A stretch of DNA of 64,000 nucleotides from Xenopus tropicalis (lineage: Eukaryota > Chordata > Amphibia > Anura > Pipidae). The notes below the pieces were generated by a model. The model was not told where the DNA came from and searched no databases. It was given only the letters and a program-made list of their open reading frames with translations. The translations under genes were made by a program, and so were the position numbers. Positions 24,473 to 37,900 of this stretch are shown here, one piece after another. Positions within the stretch are counted from its first letter, which is position 1. The number at the start of each line of letters is the position of its first letter. The DNA lies in NCBI RefSeq assembly GCF_000004195.4, contig NC_030683.2, positions 70,217,764-70,281,763 of the forward strand. The letters run 5' to 3'.

Positions 24473-27400
24473 CTAAACAATGAACAAAAATATAGATTAC
24501 ATTTTCTATTTAACTTGTAGTTGTTTTAAAATAAACTACCATAACAGGTGAGCCTTTTTCCAATAACAATTACAAGCAGAATCACTGCACTGGTTAAAAC
24601 CTGCAATGACCCATTATTACCATGATTGCCATAAAGTCAATATTAAAAACATTCCTGAACTCTGACATTCCTTCATCTTTGGCTGCAGAAAGAGCATTTC
24701 TGGTGCAGCTACATTCAGCTAATAAGCTGTACATGAATCATTTTGCCTGAAGACACAATTTCAGTTGGTTTTGCTCAAGCTTATCAGGTCTTTGCATTAC
24801 ACTTGGATCCATCCCAAAAGATGAACTAATATCACTTACTCCAATTTATATCTGGTGTTTTGCATTGATTATATATCATCATATTGTCAGTTTTCATCCT
24901 TTATTCTTGCCCTCTCCCTCTTCCCTTCTGCATCCCTCCCTAAACTCACTGAAAATAAAGAGTTTACATTAACTTTTTGTTTGTATTTAGTAAACTGTAA
25001 AAGAACTCAGAGGACCACTCTAAATAAGTTTTCATCAATTCATTCATAGGTTTTGACCATTTTTGCTTTGTGTCATGGTTCCAGTGTCACTGTCTCAGCC
25101 AGGAAAGGAAGAGCGACCCTTGTATTTAAATGGGAGGGAAGGACTTTTTTTTTTATCTTCATAAATTAGGCTTCAATAAAACAACTGCAATATGTCACTA
25201 TCACTGTTTAACTTACATTTAAATGAGAAGGAAAGGCTAATAAAGAGTTAATCTCAAGCTGCAGGCATACCTTCAGTTGTCTCAATAGAGCCCTTAAGTC
25301 TCCCCACATATTTCTCCCGTTCAGATGATCTGAACCCAAACAGGAAGAAAAACCGCTGAGCTGTGTAAAGAAAGTTCCCATAATGCCTCACTCCTGCACA
25401 GACACCCAGACCAAGTGAACATGCTCAGTGTGTAAGACTATGGGGGGAATTCACAAAAGTGGAGGTAGCCCTTTTTTGGTGTAAAAGTGGTGGAAAAACT
25501 GGTGGAAAACACTTTCTCCAGATTCACAAACAGAAATCCGTCTAAATTCCGACTCAACCGCCACTTTTCCGTTTTTGGTGAAAGAAAGACAGTTTACAGA
25601 CACTTTTGTGAATTTGTTGTTTAAACGACATTTATACGACGTTTTAACGACATTTTTCCCCGACATTTTCAAAATGGAGTAAAGCTCAGTGAAACTCTGT
25701 CAGACCAATTCTAAGCTTTTCTGTTTTGATTGTTTCCCCCAGTCTCCATTTCACACCTAAGGTAGGGGCCCCATTAGGGGATCATTAACATATTAATGGG
25801 GATTAGCAGCCTATTGTTAGGGGACAAGTTTCTGTCTAACCCTAGAACAATAGGTGCAAAAAGCCTCATTAACATTTTATAAACAAGTAAAACACTGATT
25901 AAAAAAAAAGTTGAATTTATATCTTATATATAAAAAGTTTTTACCTCACATTTGCATGATTATGCTAGTTTTAGCTTAATCAATGAGGCAATAATAACAT
26001 TTTGTGTGAATATATCGTAAACATTTTTATTAAAAGGAAAAGTAAAGCCTCCCAGGCAAATTTTTAGTTTTAGCTGCAGTGCCCCCTCTTTAATCACGTC
26101 ACTGACATTTGCCCCAACTTATCTGTGCCCCCATAGCATGTCCAGAACTACAGAGCTGCTTAACAGCATTGGTCCCCACCTTTTCCCAGCAGCCATCTTG
26201 GTGATCAGCAAACAGCACATACACACTGGCACCCAAACTGGGATATTGAGGTACAGAATTGGACCGCCCCCAAGAGGGCACTGGATAAAAACTCAGTGGG
26301 CCCTAGTCTTGTTGGACCTCTATTAACTGGGCATGTTGGTGTGTGGGCCGGATTGCTGCCGACCAGTAATGAGTAGGAGCTGGAGATGAAGGTATTTAGA
26401 CCCTTAAATCTTGTTACAGGAGTGGAATTACACAGAAATATAGAAAACATTAGAAAGCCCAATTGTCCTAAAAAAATGATGTATAGTTTCCCTGGGCAAA
26501 CTAAAATTACCCTTCAGGAAATGCCCCCAATGTGAAATGACAAATGGCATATGAAATGCAAAATCCTGCTGTAGATGTGGGACTGGGTTTGATGGCATCG
26601 ACAGATTTACTAAGAGCTAAAGGCAAAATTCATAAAAAAAAATGTCGGGAAAATTACAAAATCTGAAAACTGTCTGTTTAAAAGACAAATTCACAAAAGT
26701 GGAGATAGATGTTTGTGAATTAGGTGGAAAATCCGACAAATCTATCTCCACTTTTATTTTGTCTCAATATCACCACTTTTGTGAATTCCCCCCTATGAGT
26801 CAGCTTCCTGCTGATTGGCTCAGATCCACATTCCTAAGGGGGGGAGTGAGTTGTTAGCATTCTCCAGGGAGGGGGGAACAGGAAAGAGCAGAAAGCAAAG
26901 AGTGTCTCTGGTTGAGGAAAACTGACACAACTAATCTTTTGACAGAGAAGTCAGTGCAGTGTTTCTGTGAGTGCTTATGGCTGTATTTACATAGACCTTT
27001 CTGATAAAGCTTACTTAGTTTTTACCTTTCCTTCTCCTTTAAAGCTTAGCAGAATCATAAAATATACTCTCCCCTGGTGATTTAAAATTAAAATTATTCC
27101 AGTTTTCATTAACAAAACAAAAATAGAAATAAGTAATATAGTAAAGTAAAAATGGTGAAATTGGAGGAGTTTATTTAGAAGAAGTTAGATTGTCTTCAAA
27201 CTTGTACAACTAGACACATATAGGCACTGTAAACCCAAATAAGATATTTTGCATAACAAAGTATGAAGTAATGAAAGTAATTTAAAGGAGAAGGAATAGC
27301 AAAGTCAAAGTCACTTGGGGGTGCCAAAATGTTAGGCACCCCCAAGTGACTTAAATTGCCTACCTTTTACCCCGGGCTAGTGCCCCTGTTCGGAGAGAAC

Positions 27401-28962
27401 AGCATCAGCCCGGGGTACCTGCAGCGCTTCCTTCTTCAGTGTACGGGCATGCGCAGTAGAGTGAAAAGCCGAACGTTAACAGAGAAGTCGGCTTTTCACT
27501 CTACTGCGCATGCGCCTGTCGTTTAGTCCTTGAAAAACGAAGCCGGAAGGAGGAAGCGCTGCGCTACAGGTACCCCGGGCTGGTGCTGTTTTCTCCTAAC
27601 AGGGGCACCAGCCCGGGGTACAAGGTAAGCGATTAAAGTCACTTGGGGGTGTCTAACATTTTGGCACCCCCAAGTGACTAAGCCTTTCCTTCTCCTTTAA
27701 TGAAATTGAAGTTTTAAACAACTTTCCAATATGCAGCAATTGCAAATGTTAAAAAAAAATACAAATGTTTAAACATTTGTAAATGTAATTGCTCTTGGTA
27801 TACTCTGCACTGCTCCTGACTACATGAACCACTGAATCAATGTTGCAGCAGTCGACTCTCCTCCAGCCAAGCATTTATTTTCTACAATGACTTGCATGAT
27901 TAACTTAAAGACGGAGAATGGCATTAGTGTGCAAACATTGTGGGAAATGCAGCCTTGGCTGGAACAGATGGAACACAAGGTGCAAAATATAGCAAATGTC
28001 ATTCCTGGCAAAAAATAGTTAATTATACTATCAATACAGAGAGCTTTGGACTCTGCTTTCAATACAGGTGGTAAATAGCACTGCATATAGGGCTTTATTT
28101 TAGTGGAGTAAATATTTTAATGAAATCACCTGGCAGGCATCAATTCCTCCGCTAACAAAGCCAGCACACAGCATGCGGGGAGTTAACTGACCATCCAGAA
28201 GTTTATTACATTCAGTCTGGTTTATAATTCGGATTTCTGCCTTTTGAAGTATCACAGCTGCACCACCTGTGTAATGAAAGTATCAATAATTATTAGTCTA
28301 TCACACACTATGAAACTTTTTGGTATATTTCCACCGATTATATTGCTTTTACTACTTCAGCAAGCCTTTGCCCTGATAATATTCTGTCTTTTAGAGCATT
28401 TCATTCCCTTGGTGTGCTGATCTCAACCATGTAAATTTCTGTGACTTTCTCCATCGCCACTACCTTTCATCCACCCATATGCCCCAACAATACAATTGTT
28501 TTGAGAGATCACCAAAATATGCAGAAATTTGCCCAGTATGGCCACCCACATGCTGGATCAAAAGGTTTGAAACAAGTGTCTAGCACTACATAGATAGATA
28601 TATTTAGTAATGAGAATTATGGAGTCACAATAATAATAGTAAATATAATTATAGTTGTTAGACTTTTAAAAGGAATCCACCTTACCTCCTTCCTTTAAGG
28701 CACCCCAACCTGTAACCCATATAGGTTTTCCTACAGGAAAGTCATGTGTGCTTTCTGGAATACAGATGGGCTGGATAAAATCGGTATAGTCAACAGGCTT
28801 TTCTAGCTCCAGAACAGATATATCATTATCATAAGTATTATCATTAAAGCCTATATGTGCCATAATACGTTTTATCTTTCGTTCCACAACATCCTTGCTA
28901 TTGAGTTGAGCTTGATCATGCAAGCCCAGGTATGCTGTCCATAGGGAGGCATCTGAATACCT

Positions 28963-28993
<31 letters not shown>

Positions 28994-31900
28994 GTGGATA
29001 TTTGGGTCTTTTACATTTTCATATTACAAGACTAGTACTCTTCAAAATCACACAGGTATTTAAATGATAGTGAATGTTAAACAGTTATTAATCTCGAACA
29101 GCATAGATACTGGCACAACAAGGCAATTATAAGCAGATAAAACCTGCACGTTTATTTAGTGCAACACAATAACGTGTCGGGGTGAACCCCTTCGTCAGGT
29201 TTTGTCTGTTTTTTTGTTCACCCCGAAACGTTACTGTGTTGCACTAAATAAACATGCAGGTTTTACCTGCTTATAATTGCCTCGCTGTGCCAGTATCTAT
29301 GCTGTTCGAGATTGGATTGGAGGCTGCCGTTCCCTCTTGATAACGGGCACCAGGCTAAAGTTTTTTCTTTTAGAGGAGCCAGGGTGTGCTGGTGAGTTTT
29401 TCAAAACAAATCCAAAACTAAGCAATCTTTATTAACATTCTTGCTTTGACTATACCGGTTTGACTTCTGGAGAGTTTATCTAGTGAGAACATTCAGAACA
29501 GTTTTTATGTACAGTTGTTAAGGAGAAAGACAGGTTTGAGAAAATGGACATATTAGGAAATAAATATACATATAGCACTCCCCTTACACATATGTAAAGC
29601 ATCATCTCTGTTTATATTAAAATTCAAGTACAATAAATAACTGACCCTTCCTATACTGCATGTACGCAAACTGGTCATTACGGTTAAGTGGACAATCGGC
29701 AAATCAGCCCAAGGAGTTCCCATGTGCACACACAGGCCTCCATAGCTTGCATCTGATGCTTTTTATTTTTAGAATCCACACTCCATCTTGAATCACAATT
29801 AAATGAAATTTACTAGCATGCAAGGCAATTCCAAAGAGGTCAACCCCTGAATGTATTATGTAAAAAATTACACAACATTGTGGGTTGTTAGACATAATAT
29901 ATGCATGGACTTGCCCAGATTGAAAATCCAGGCCTACCAGAACCTCTATATTAAGGATAAGTTTCATCCAGAAAATGTACAAAAGTAGTTCTGGGCTAAA
30001 ACTCTAGGTTTAACACATTTCCCTTTCAATTGCTGGAAACTGCAGAAAAAGATGTGTAATGCTTTTCGGCCCGGAGGTATGCTCCATGTGTACAACAGCC
30101 TACAGGGAACTTTTTTTCCCCTTTTATTATACAGTATTAACATTATTTCTGACTGTAAGGTTGGTGAAAGAGAGAGTGCCTTTGCCAAAGTAAGAGAGTA
30201 TGGGAGCACTATGGGACAACCTACACTTACTAACAGGCTGGTGGCTGGTGGAATCAACTTGCTTTTCATTTCAACAAAAAAGGGATAAGTATTTTTTATT
30301 AACTATATTCAAAATCTTTGTGTTTTTTAACTGTTGGGTTTAATATTTTCAAAAGTATTTGCTGTTTTTGATGATAATTTACAAAGTTTGGTGAACTATA
30401 AGGCTTACAGCAGGTTTACCAGAAGTTACATTCCTTTGTAATTACCCTCAGTTTGAGGTTGGTGGGGTTTGATAAGTTTACCTGGACAGACTGTATAAAT
30501 AGACCTACTGGCACTCCAGTGGAGCTTGCTCTGGTGGTAGGTGCTCTGTAAGTGATTGCTCTTTAAGTGGGGGCTCTGTAAGTGGAGTTATAAACACAGG
30601 AGTAGGTGGGGGCTCTGTAAGTGGAGTTATAAACACAGGAGTTACAAACTAAGGGAGTTTAAAACAAGGTACTAAGTTTGCATTTATTTCAAGTCTTTTT
30701 TACCTATTTCTGGTTAACTGTTTCTGTAACTGGGAGAATGAGTGGCAGCAACATTGAAGGTCTGACACAGTGCACAGCCTGCCACATGTATGCAGTTGTG
30801 GAACAACAGTTGCCACTTTAGAGCAGGGCTGTGGAGTCGGAGGCAATTTTGGGTACCTGGAGTCGAGTTGGAAAAAAATGAACCAACTTCTACTAAATTT
30901 AAATGGGAATAAAAAAATAAAAAATAAAGCGAGTTTAAATGTCCCAATTCACAAACAGTCATAATTAATTACTTCTCTGCTTTAAGAATAAAGCCCAATG
31001 CACGCAGTGCATAAACGAACACGTTGAGTGACCATGAAGCATGCTTTTCATTGACAGTATGCTTCACTAAATGGGACGTAACGCACAGTTAAGGTCCACT
31101 GCGTCTCCACTGCGTCGTGTTCCTCTGTTACAGGGAACACAATGCCCACTGTAAACCTAGCCTAACTCTCACTGATAACTAATTAAGTAAAAAAAAATTG
31201 CAGGACTAGAAATACTTGTATACATGAAGGGAATGGATAGTCAATAGTTTAAGGGCTCTGGCACACGGGGGAGATTAGTCGCCCGCGAACAGGGAGTTTT
31301 ATCGCGGGCGACTAATCTCCCCCGTGTGCCAGAGCCCTAAGACTGAAGCTTTAAAACATTTGAAAAACTGCTGTAATTGAGCTGTAATGTTAGCTTCAAC
31401 TGTAAACATGACTATGGGATTCTAGGGAAATCATTAGGAGTAGGAGTATAGATAAAATTGTCTATCAGTTTATTATCAGTTCAGTTTTGTTTTAAGTGCC
31501 CCTTCCCCCCTGCCCCTTCCTGGATGTATAAAATACATTAGCATATTAAAAACAGAGAAGTCGGAGTCGTGGAGTCAGAGTCGGAAGTATCAGACACTGA
31601 GGAGTCGGAGAATTTATCTACCCACTCCACAGCCCTGCTTTAGAGGCTCGCATTAGAGCCCTAGAGGAACAAGTTGCAACACTGTGTTTGATTGACAATC
31701 TTGAGAGAAGTCTCTTGCTTACTGAGCAAGAGCTAGCGGGGTCAGATAGTTTGGGGGGAGGGGAGCAGCGAAAGGATGATAAGGCAGTAAGCTGGGTGAC
31801 AGTTAGCCAATCTAGTGTGGGGAAAAGGAAGAGGGAGGCTGCTCCAGGGTTTGCGCATCCCAACAGATTTGTCAGATTGTGTGAACAAGATGGGAGTGTG

Positions 31901-34900
31901 AACTCTGGTCTGGCGGTTCTAGATGAGGCTGATCTCTCTAACAGCCGGGAGACCGGTTTCTCTAGTAGTGGTGGGGAGGAGAGCAGAGCTAGGCCTAAAC
32001 AGATGGTGGTTATAGGGGATTCGATCATTAGCAAAGTGGACAGGGTAATCTGTCAAGCGGATCGCTTCAACCGAACAGTTTGCCGTCTTTCTAGTGCCAG
32101 GGTTCGGCATGTGGTTGATCGGGTTGACAAATTATTGGGAGGGGCTGGGCATGAACCGGCTTGTCTTGGTACATATCGGTACTAACGACAAAATGAACGG
32201 TAGGTGGAGGAACTTAAAGAGTGAGTTCAGGGATCTAGGCTCTAAGATTAAGGAAAGGTCCACAATGTCGTTTTTTTGGAAATTTTGCCGGTGCCACGTG
32301 CAAGTTTAGGGAGACAGCGGGAGCTAAATGCGTGGCTAAAGTCTTGGTGTAGGAAGGAAGGGTTTGGGTTCCCAGAGCACTGGGCTGACTTTTCTTTGGG
32401 GTACAATCTATACAGCCGTGACGGATTGCACCTCAATGGAAGGGGGTCTGCTGTGCTAGGGGAGAGAATGGTTAAGAGGCTGGAGGAGTGTTTAAACTAG
32501 ACAAGGAGGGGGTGGGTGAGCTAGAGTTTTATGGGAAAGCTAGTGTAGACGGGGCAGTGGGGGAGGAGTGAGGGGGGCATATAGTTTATCAGATAAGGAG
32601 CTTCCATTGTTACAAGGGAAACAAACTAATTTTCACCTTAGCTCTAACTCTCCGTTAGCTAATGTAAACATCAGAGGGAGAAGTAATAATCTCCGCTGCA
32701 TGCTGGCTAATGTGTGATGCTTGACGGGTAAATTAGGGGAGCTGCAGGCTATTGCATGTATTGAAAATTATGATTTAATTGGTATCACTGAGACCTGGTG
32801 GGATGAAAAATGCGACTGGGCCGTGAATTTAAATGGTTACACACTTTTTAGGAGGGACAGAGAGATTAACAAGGGTGGAGGGGTTTGTCTTTATGTAAAG
32901 TCAGATTTAAAGCCATGTAATAAAGACATTACCAATGAAAATGTTGAATCTCTTTGGGTAGAAATTTCAGTAGGGCTGAAGGTCACAAAGAAAATGATAA
33001 TTGGGGTATGCTATAAACCACCCCATATAGATGAGGAGGATGTGACCCAGCGCTACTGTTGCAAATGGAGGAGGCTACACAACTGGGTCAAGTTGTTATT
33101 ATGGGGGACTTTAATTATCCGGACATTGACTGGAGTAATGGGGTGGCTAAGTCAGAAAAAGCTAGTAGGTTTGTATATATGCTAAACTTTTTATTTCAGG
33201 AGGTTCAAGAACCTACTAGGAATGACTCTATTTTGGACCTGGTAATATCTAATAACACTGAACTCATCTCTAACATTTGTGTGGGTGAGCAGACTTTGCT
33301 AGTATAAGGGCATCTCTGCAATGTGTCAACTGGGAAAGGCTTTTCATAGGGTTAGACACAGAAGGAAAATGGAACATCTTTAAAACATTGTTTTACAGGT
33401 ATACACAACAGTATATTCCCCTTGTAAGCAAGGAGAGGCATCGAAAAGCAAAACCTTTATGGCTGAATAAAAGTGTTAGTGTCGAGGTTGGTAAGAAAAA
33501 ACATGCTTTTAAAGCATTCAAGTTAGCAGAGCGATTTGACAAAATTGGAAAACTGGACAGCAAACTGGAAAAGGAGGTTCAATGTTGACAAGTGCAAAGT
33601 TATGCATTTGGTAGAAATAATATAAACACAAACTGGACCAACTGCTGTCCAACTGGCGGCCCTCGACCCCCCTCTGTGTGGCCCCCCACCTGTCTGGCTG
33701 CTTTGATGGCTTAACTTTGTGTTAGGTTTAAATGGTATCAGTACTTTGATTAACTGCACCCCTGCATGGTTATCATCTCAGATTCAGGCTGTAATCCCCC
33801 TGTATTGTTTAATTATGTAATCCCCTGTGTTTTTCACACCTTTTACTCTCTGCATTGTTCAACCCCTGCAGTGTTCACACCTCAGGCTCAGGCTGTATCA
33901 TGAATCATGTATCATCCACATTGTTCACCTCTTCACACCTCAGACACTGTATGTACTGCATGGTCTATGCTGCCTGTGTATAGACAGCATAGGGCAGGTA
34001 GAGTATGGCACATAGGCAGCATAGGGCAGGGAGGGTATGGCACCCACAGGCAGCATAGGGCAGGGAGGGTATGGCACACACAGGCAGCATAGGACAGGCA
34101 GAGTGCTGCCTGTGTGTGCCATACTCTGCCTACCCTATGCTGCCTGTGTGTGCCATACTCTGCCTGTCCTATGCTGCCTGTGTGTGCCATACTCTGCCTA
34201 CCCTATGCTGCCTGTGTGTGCCATACTCTGCCTACCCTATGCTGCCTGTGGGAGGTGAACCTGGCAGGGGTTTGTTCTGGGAGTTTGTTAGCAGTTGGAA
34301 ATAGCCATTAAATGGTCCCTAAGGTGTGTAATTATATGCTGGGGGTTGCTGTGCTATCCACAGGGGAGGAGGAGGCATATGGATTTAAGGGTGTGTCTTA
34401 ATATGACATAATATAATTCTTTAACATATGAATGATGGTTGATATCCCTGCAGCAACCATTGTGATAAAATTGGTGTGGTTTGGAGTGGGCGTGGTTTAA
34501 AATGGGGGAGTGGCCACAACTGGCTTCCATTAGCGGCCCTCCACCATATATGCTAGAGAAATTCCGGCCCTCGGCACCCCAGAAGTTGGACAGCACTGAT
34601 CTACTGAATGGTAATGTGTTGGGGGTATCCTTAATTGAGAAGGATCTAGGGGTTTTTGTAGATAAGTTGATAATTCCAGGCAGTGTCATTCTGTGGCTAC
34701 TAAAGCAAATAAAGTTCTGTCTTATATAAAAAAGGGCATTGACTCAAGGGTTGAAAACATAATTTTGCCTCTTTATAGGTCCTTGGTAGGCCTCACCTTG
34801 AGTATGCAGAGCAGTTATGGGCTCCAGTCCTTAAGAAGGATATTAATGAGCTGGAGAGAGTGCAGAGACGTGCAACTACACTGGTAAAGGGGATGGAAGA

Positions 34901-37900
34901 TTTAAGCTATGAGGTTAGACTGTTGAGGTTGGGGTTGTTTTCTCTGGAAAAGAGGCGCTTGCGAGGGGACATGATTACTCTGTACAAGTACATTAGAGGG
35001 GATTATAGGCATCAACGCACCAGAGGTCACCCCTTTAGATTAGAGGAACGGAGCCTACATTTGAAGCAGCTTAGATGGTTTTTCATGGTGAGGGCAGTGA
35101 GGTTGTGGAATGCCCTTCCTAGTGATGTGGTAATGGCAGATTCTGTAAATGCCTTTAAGAGGGGCCTGGATAAGTTTTTGAATAAGCAGAATATCCAAGG
35201 CTATTGTGATATCTACAGTTAGTATTAGTGGTTGTATATATAGTTTATGTATGTGAGTGTATAGTTTGGTAAGTATAGCTTGTGTGTGCTGGGTTTACTT
35301 GGATGGGTTGAACTTGATGGACTCTGGTCTTTTTTCAACCCTATGTAACTATGTAACTAATACAAAAGTAAATACAATTATTCTTGCTAAATATAGCCTA
35401 AGAGGTTTGCTAAAGCCTTTATTAATAGAATATACCTTGTATAGAAAATATGAAGATTTATCCTAAGGCTTTGCTGCATGAATTGCATAGCAGCACAGTC
35501 TGCATGCATTAGAAATTGTCTTGAACATGTATGAAGCAGATTCATACCTCATTGACTGATCATCCTGGAAGCAGTGAGCAGCAGAAATCAACATTGTAGG
35601 AGAAACCAGGGAGGCTCCACATGTATGTTTATTGCCCTTTACATGCAAGCTGACCTGCCAGGGAAACTCTCCAGTGTCTGCATTCACACCACCAACAATT
35701 CTTGATTTCTTTGTAAATGGACGTTTACCGCAATCTTAAAGAAAAACACAAACAGAGCAATACATAAACAGGCTAGTAAAAAAGTAAAAAATGCAGTATA
35801 TAATTCAACTAAATCAACTTTATACAAACTAATGTTGAAAGCAACATCACATTTAGTTTTATAAAACCAGCTGTGTTCAATCTGTACACAATTACTATCT
35901 ACAGGAATTCAGGAATATTAAAATAAAAATAAAGTTGTAAAAAAAAAAAAAAAAGTATGTAAAAATGTATAGGAATTTAAAGGTATATCTGTTTGGAAAT
36001 GCTTGGAACAACCTGAAGTTGTTTTCCATTGACATCAACAGAAACTCGCTTTTTAGATGCAATGTTTCAGAAACTCTCATTTAAAATTGTTTTAAGCACA
36101 AAAAAACTTGGTGAAAACTTGATTCTGAATGTGTAAAGCCTCCCCATCACTTACTGCATTTAGCAGAGATCTCATCAGAGCCATCACTGCAGTCATTCTC
36201 CCCATCACATTCTGGGTTCTTCTTAGTTATGCACTGATTGTTCTTGCATTTGTAGGTATATTCTGTACAGGTTGTGCTTAAAACTGGAAAACAATTAACT
36301 GACACTCAGTACAGCAGCAAGATAATATTGCATCATTATGGCGAGATTTGATTCCAATTATTAAGGTATTTTTTTTTTTTCATTCATAATTTTTGTCACA
36401 ACAAAATGAGATACCATTGTGCATAAAAGTCCAAAAACGAGCTCAAACTTTTACATAAACCCTTAAGTGATGTACCTGTATCACATAATTGGCCAGCATC
36501 AATTTCATGAGATATATTTATCTCAGCAACAGTTTTTTTCTTATCAAATTGAACTAGATAATGTGCTTACCCCGACCACATTCTGCTTCATCAGAGCCAT
36601 CCCCACAGTTATCTGTCCGGTCACATTTTTGGGATTCTGGAATGCACTTGCCATTGCCACATTTATATGTGTTATTAGGGCATTCTGTAGGATAATAATG
36701 TTAAGAGGACAAAAATAAAACTACACATTTGAGGTGTGTAAAACATTCCTGTAAAAGCTATGCTGCTCCTTGCATAGTTCTAGCATTAAAAGACTGTTCA
36801 TCTAAATACATTTTTATAAAATATACGTCTTCACAGCACACATGGAAAATGTATTAATTATTAAAAAAAATAACCATTGCTAACTATTTTCTGAATAAAA
36901 ATGACTAGCAGAATTAAATGGTTAGTTAGGTTAGAGTCTGTCATTTCCATGTAAAAATAAACAGATAAAGTACTTACGGCATGCGAGTTCATCACTGCTG
37001 TCTCCACAATCATTCACCCCATCACAGACAAAGTAACTGGGCTTACAGAGCTTACTGTTTGTGCAGCGGAACTGCAGTGCTGTGCATGCTAAAAAAGGGA
37101 GAAAGTTCAATTTTTAACAACTTTTGCTCTGTAAGGCTACAATTTTATTTTTATTGTTACTTTTTATATTTCTTCTCCTTTTATTTATGCCCTTTGCTAT
37201 TGATTCCTGTCTCTTATTTAAACCACTACTAAGTTCAATTGTTGCTAGAGAAAAACCACAAAAAAATTAAAAATGAAAACCAACTGCAAAGAGACAAAAT
37301 ATGAATGTCTACATCATACAAAAAGTAAATTAAAGGGGTAGTTCACCTTTAAATTAAGACTTATGAACCCAACAGATTATATTAATTGCCACTCAGTGGA
37401 AGATTCTGCATTCATTTAACCTTCAAAAAAAAAGAATTATTAATATGCTCATAAAAACATGGATACTTACTGCAACTCTTTTCATCACTGAAGTCTTCAC
37501 AGTCATTCCATCCATCACACTTCTGGTCCAATCTGATACAGCGTCCACTCTTGCAAGCAAACTGGTCTGGACATGCTGAATTTTTCCCCAAAAGCAAAAA
37601 AAAAAACACAAAACATCTGAGATTTGCAGTTATTACTTGAGATGTATACAGAGTATTAATTACAAGTGTTTTCAATGTTTATATGTTTGATCTTCATTCT
37701 TAAAGTCCCACATCACTTACTAGTGGCAACAAGGTAGCACTGGTAAAATTCTAGCAAATCCTGGCCTGATAAAGTTAGTAACATTATCAGCTTTGCTCAA
37801 CCACAAACAGAAACCTGCAGCTGCATCAAAAGTGAAGCATCCATAGACTCAGAAAGTACAGTCAAAGGGGAGGGAGCCTTTGCAGCAAGGCTGAAAACTT

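Larger units (their letters stand above)
30738..32500 (+). pseudogene. CR1-like LINE ORF1: zinc-finger/coiled-coil start and SGNH esterase domain, disrupted
   Basis: ATG 30738 opens [11 protein letters not shown], then the hAT insertion intervenes. Past it a coiled coil ([13 protein letters not shown]) runs on from 31646. An SGNH/GDSL hydrolase follows: VVIGDSI (~32004), LVHIGTND (~32166) and [11 protein letters not shown] (~32412) supply the Gly-Asp-Ser, Asn and Asp-x-x-His blocks. CR1 ORF1 proteins are known to contain this esterase. Frameshifts near 30810-30823 and 32110-32290 break it. Confidence 0.85.
30430..35365 (+). mobile_element. CR1-like LINE in intron 16, antisense to st14, ~4.9 kb span with nested insertions
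   Basis: The 5' UTR holds tandem units of GTGGGGGCTCTGTAAGTGG (30567-30645). ORF1 and ORF2 remnants follow, and the 3' end reads TTTTTTCAACCCTATGTAAC with a TATGTAAC repeat. An 814-bp hAT element and a 960-bp repeat interrupt it, and most of the reverse transcriptase is deleted. It is dead. Confidence 0.9.

Noticed and set aside
33907..34311. Six overlapping frames with CHTLP/GSIGQ repeats
   Set aside because: They come from the inverted minisatellite and appear on both strands.
36272..36279. Alternative exon 15 acceptor TTTTAAG/CACAAC
   Set aside because: It shifts the phase against exon 14 and would break the LDLa4 frame; the CCAG site at 36284-36285 keeps it.
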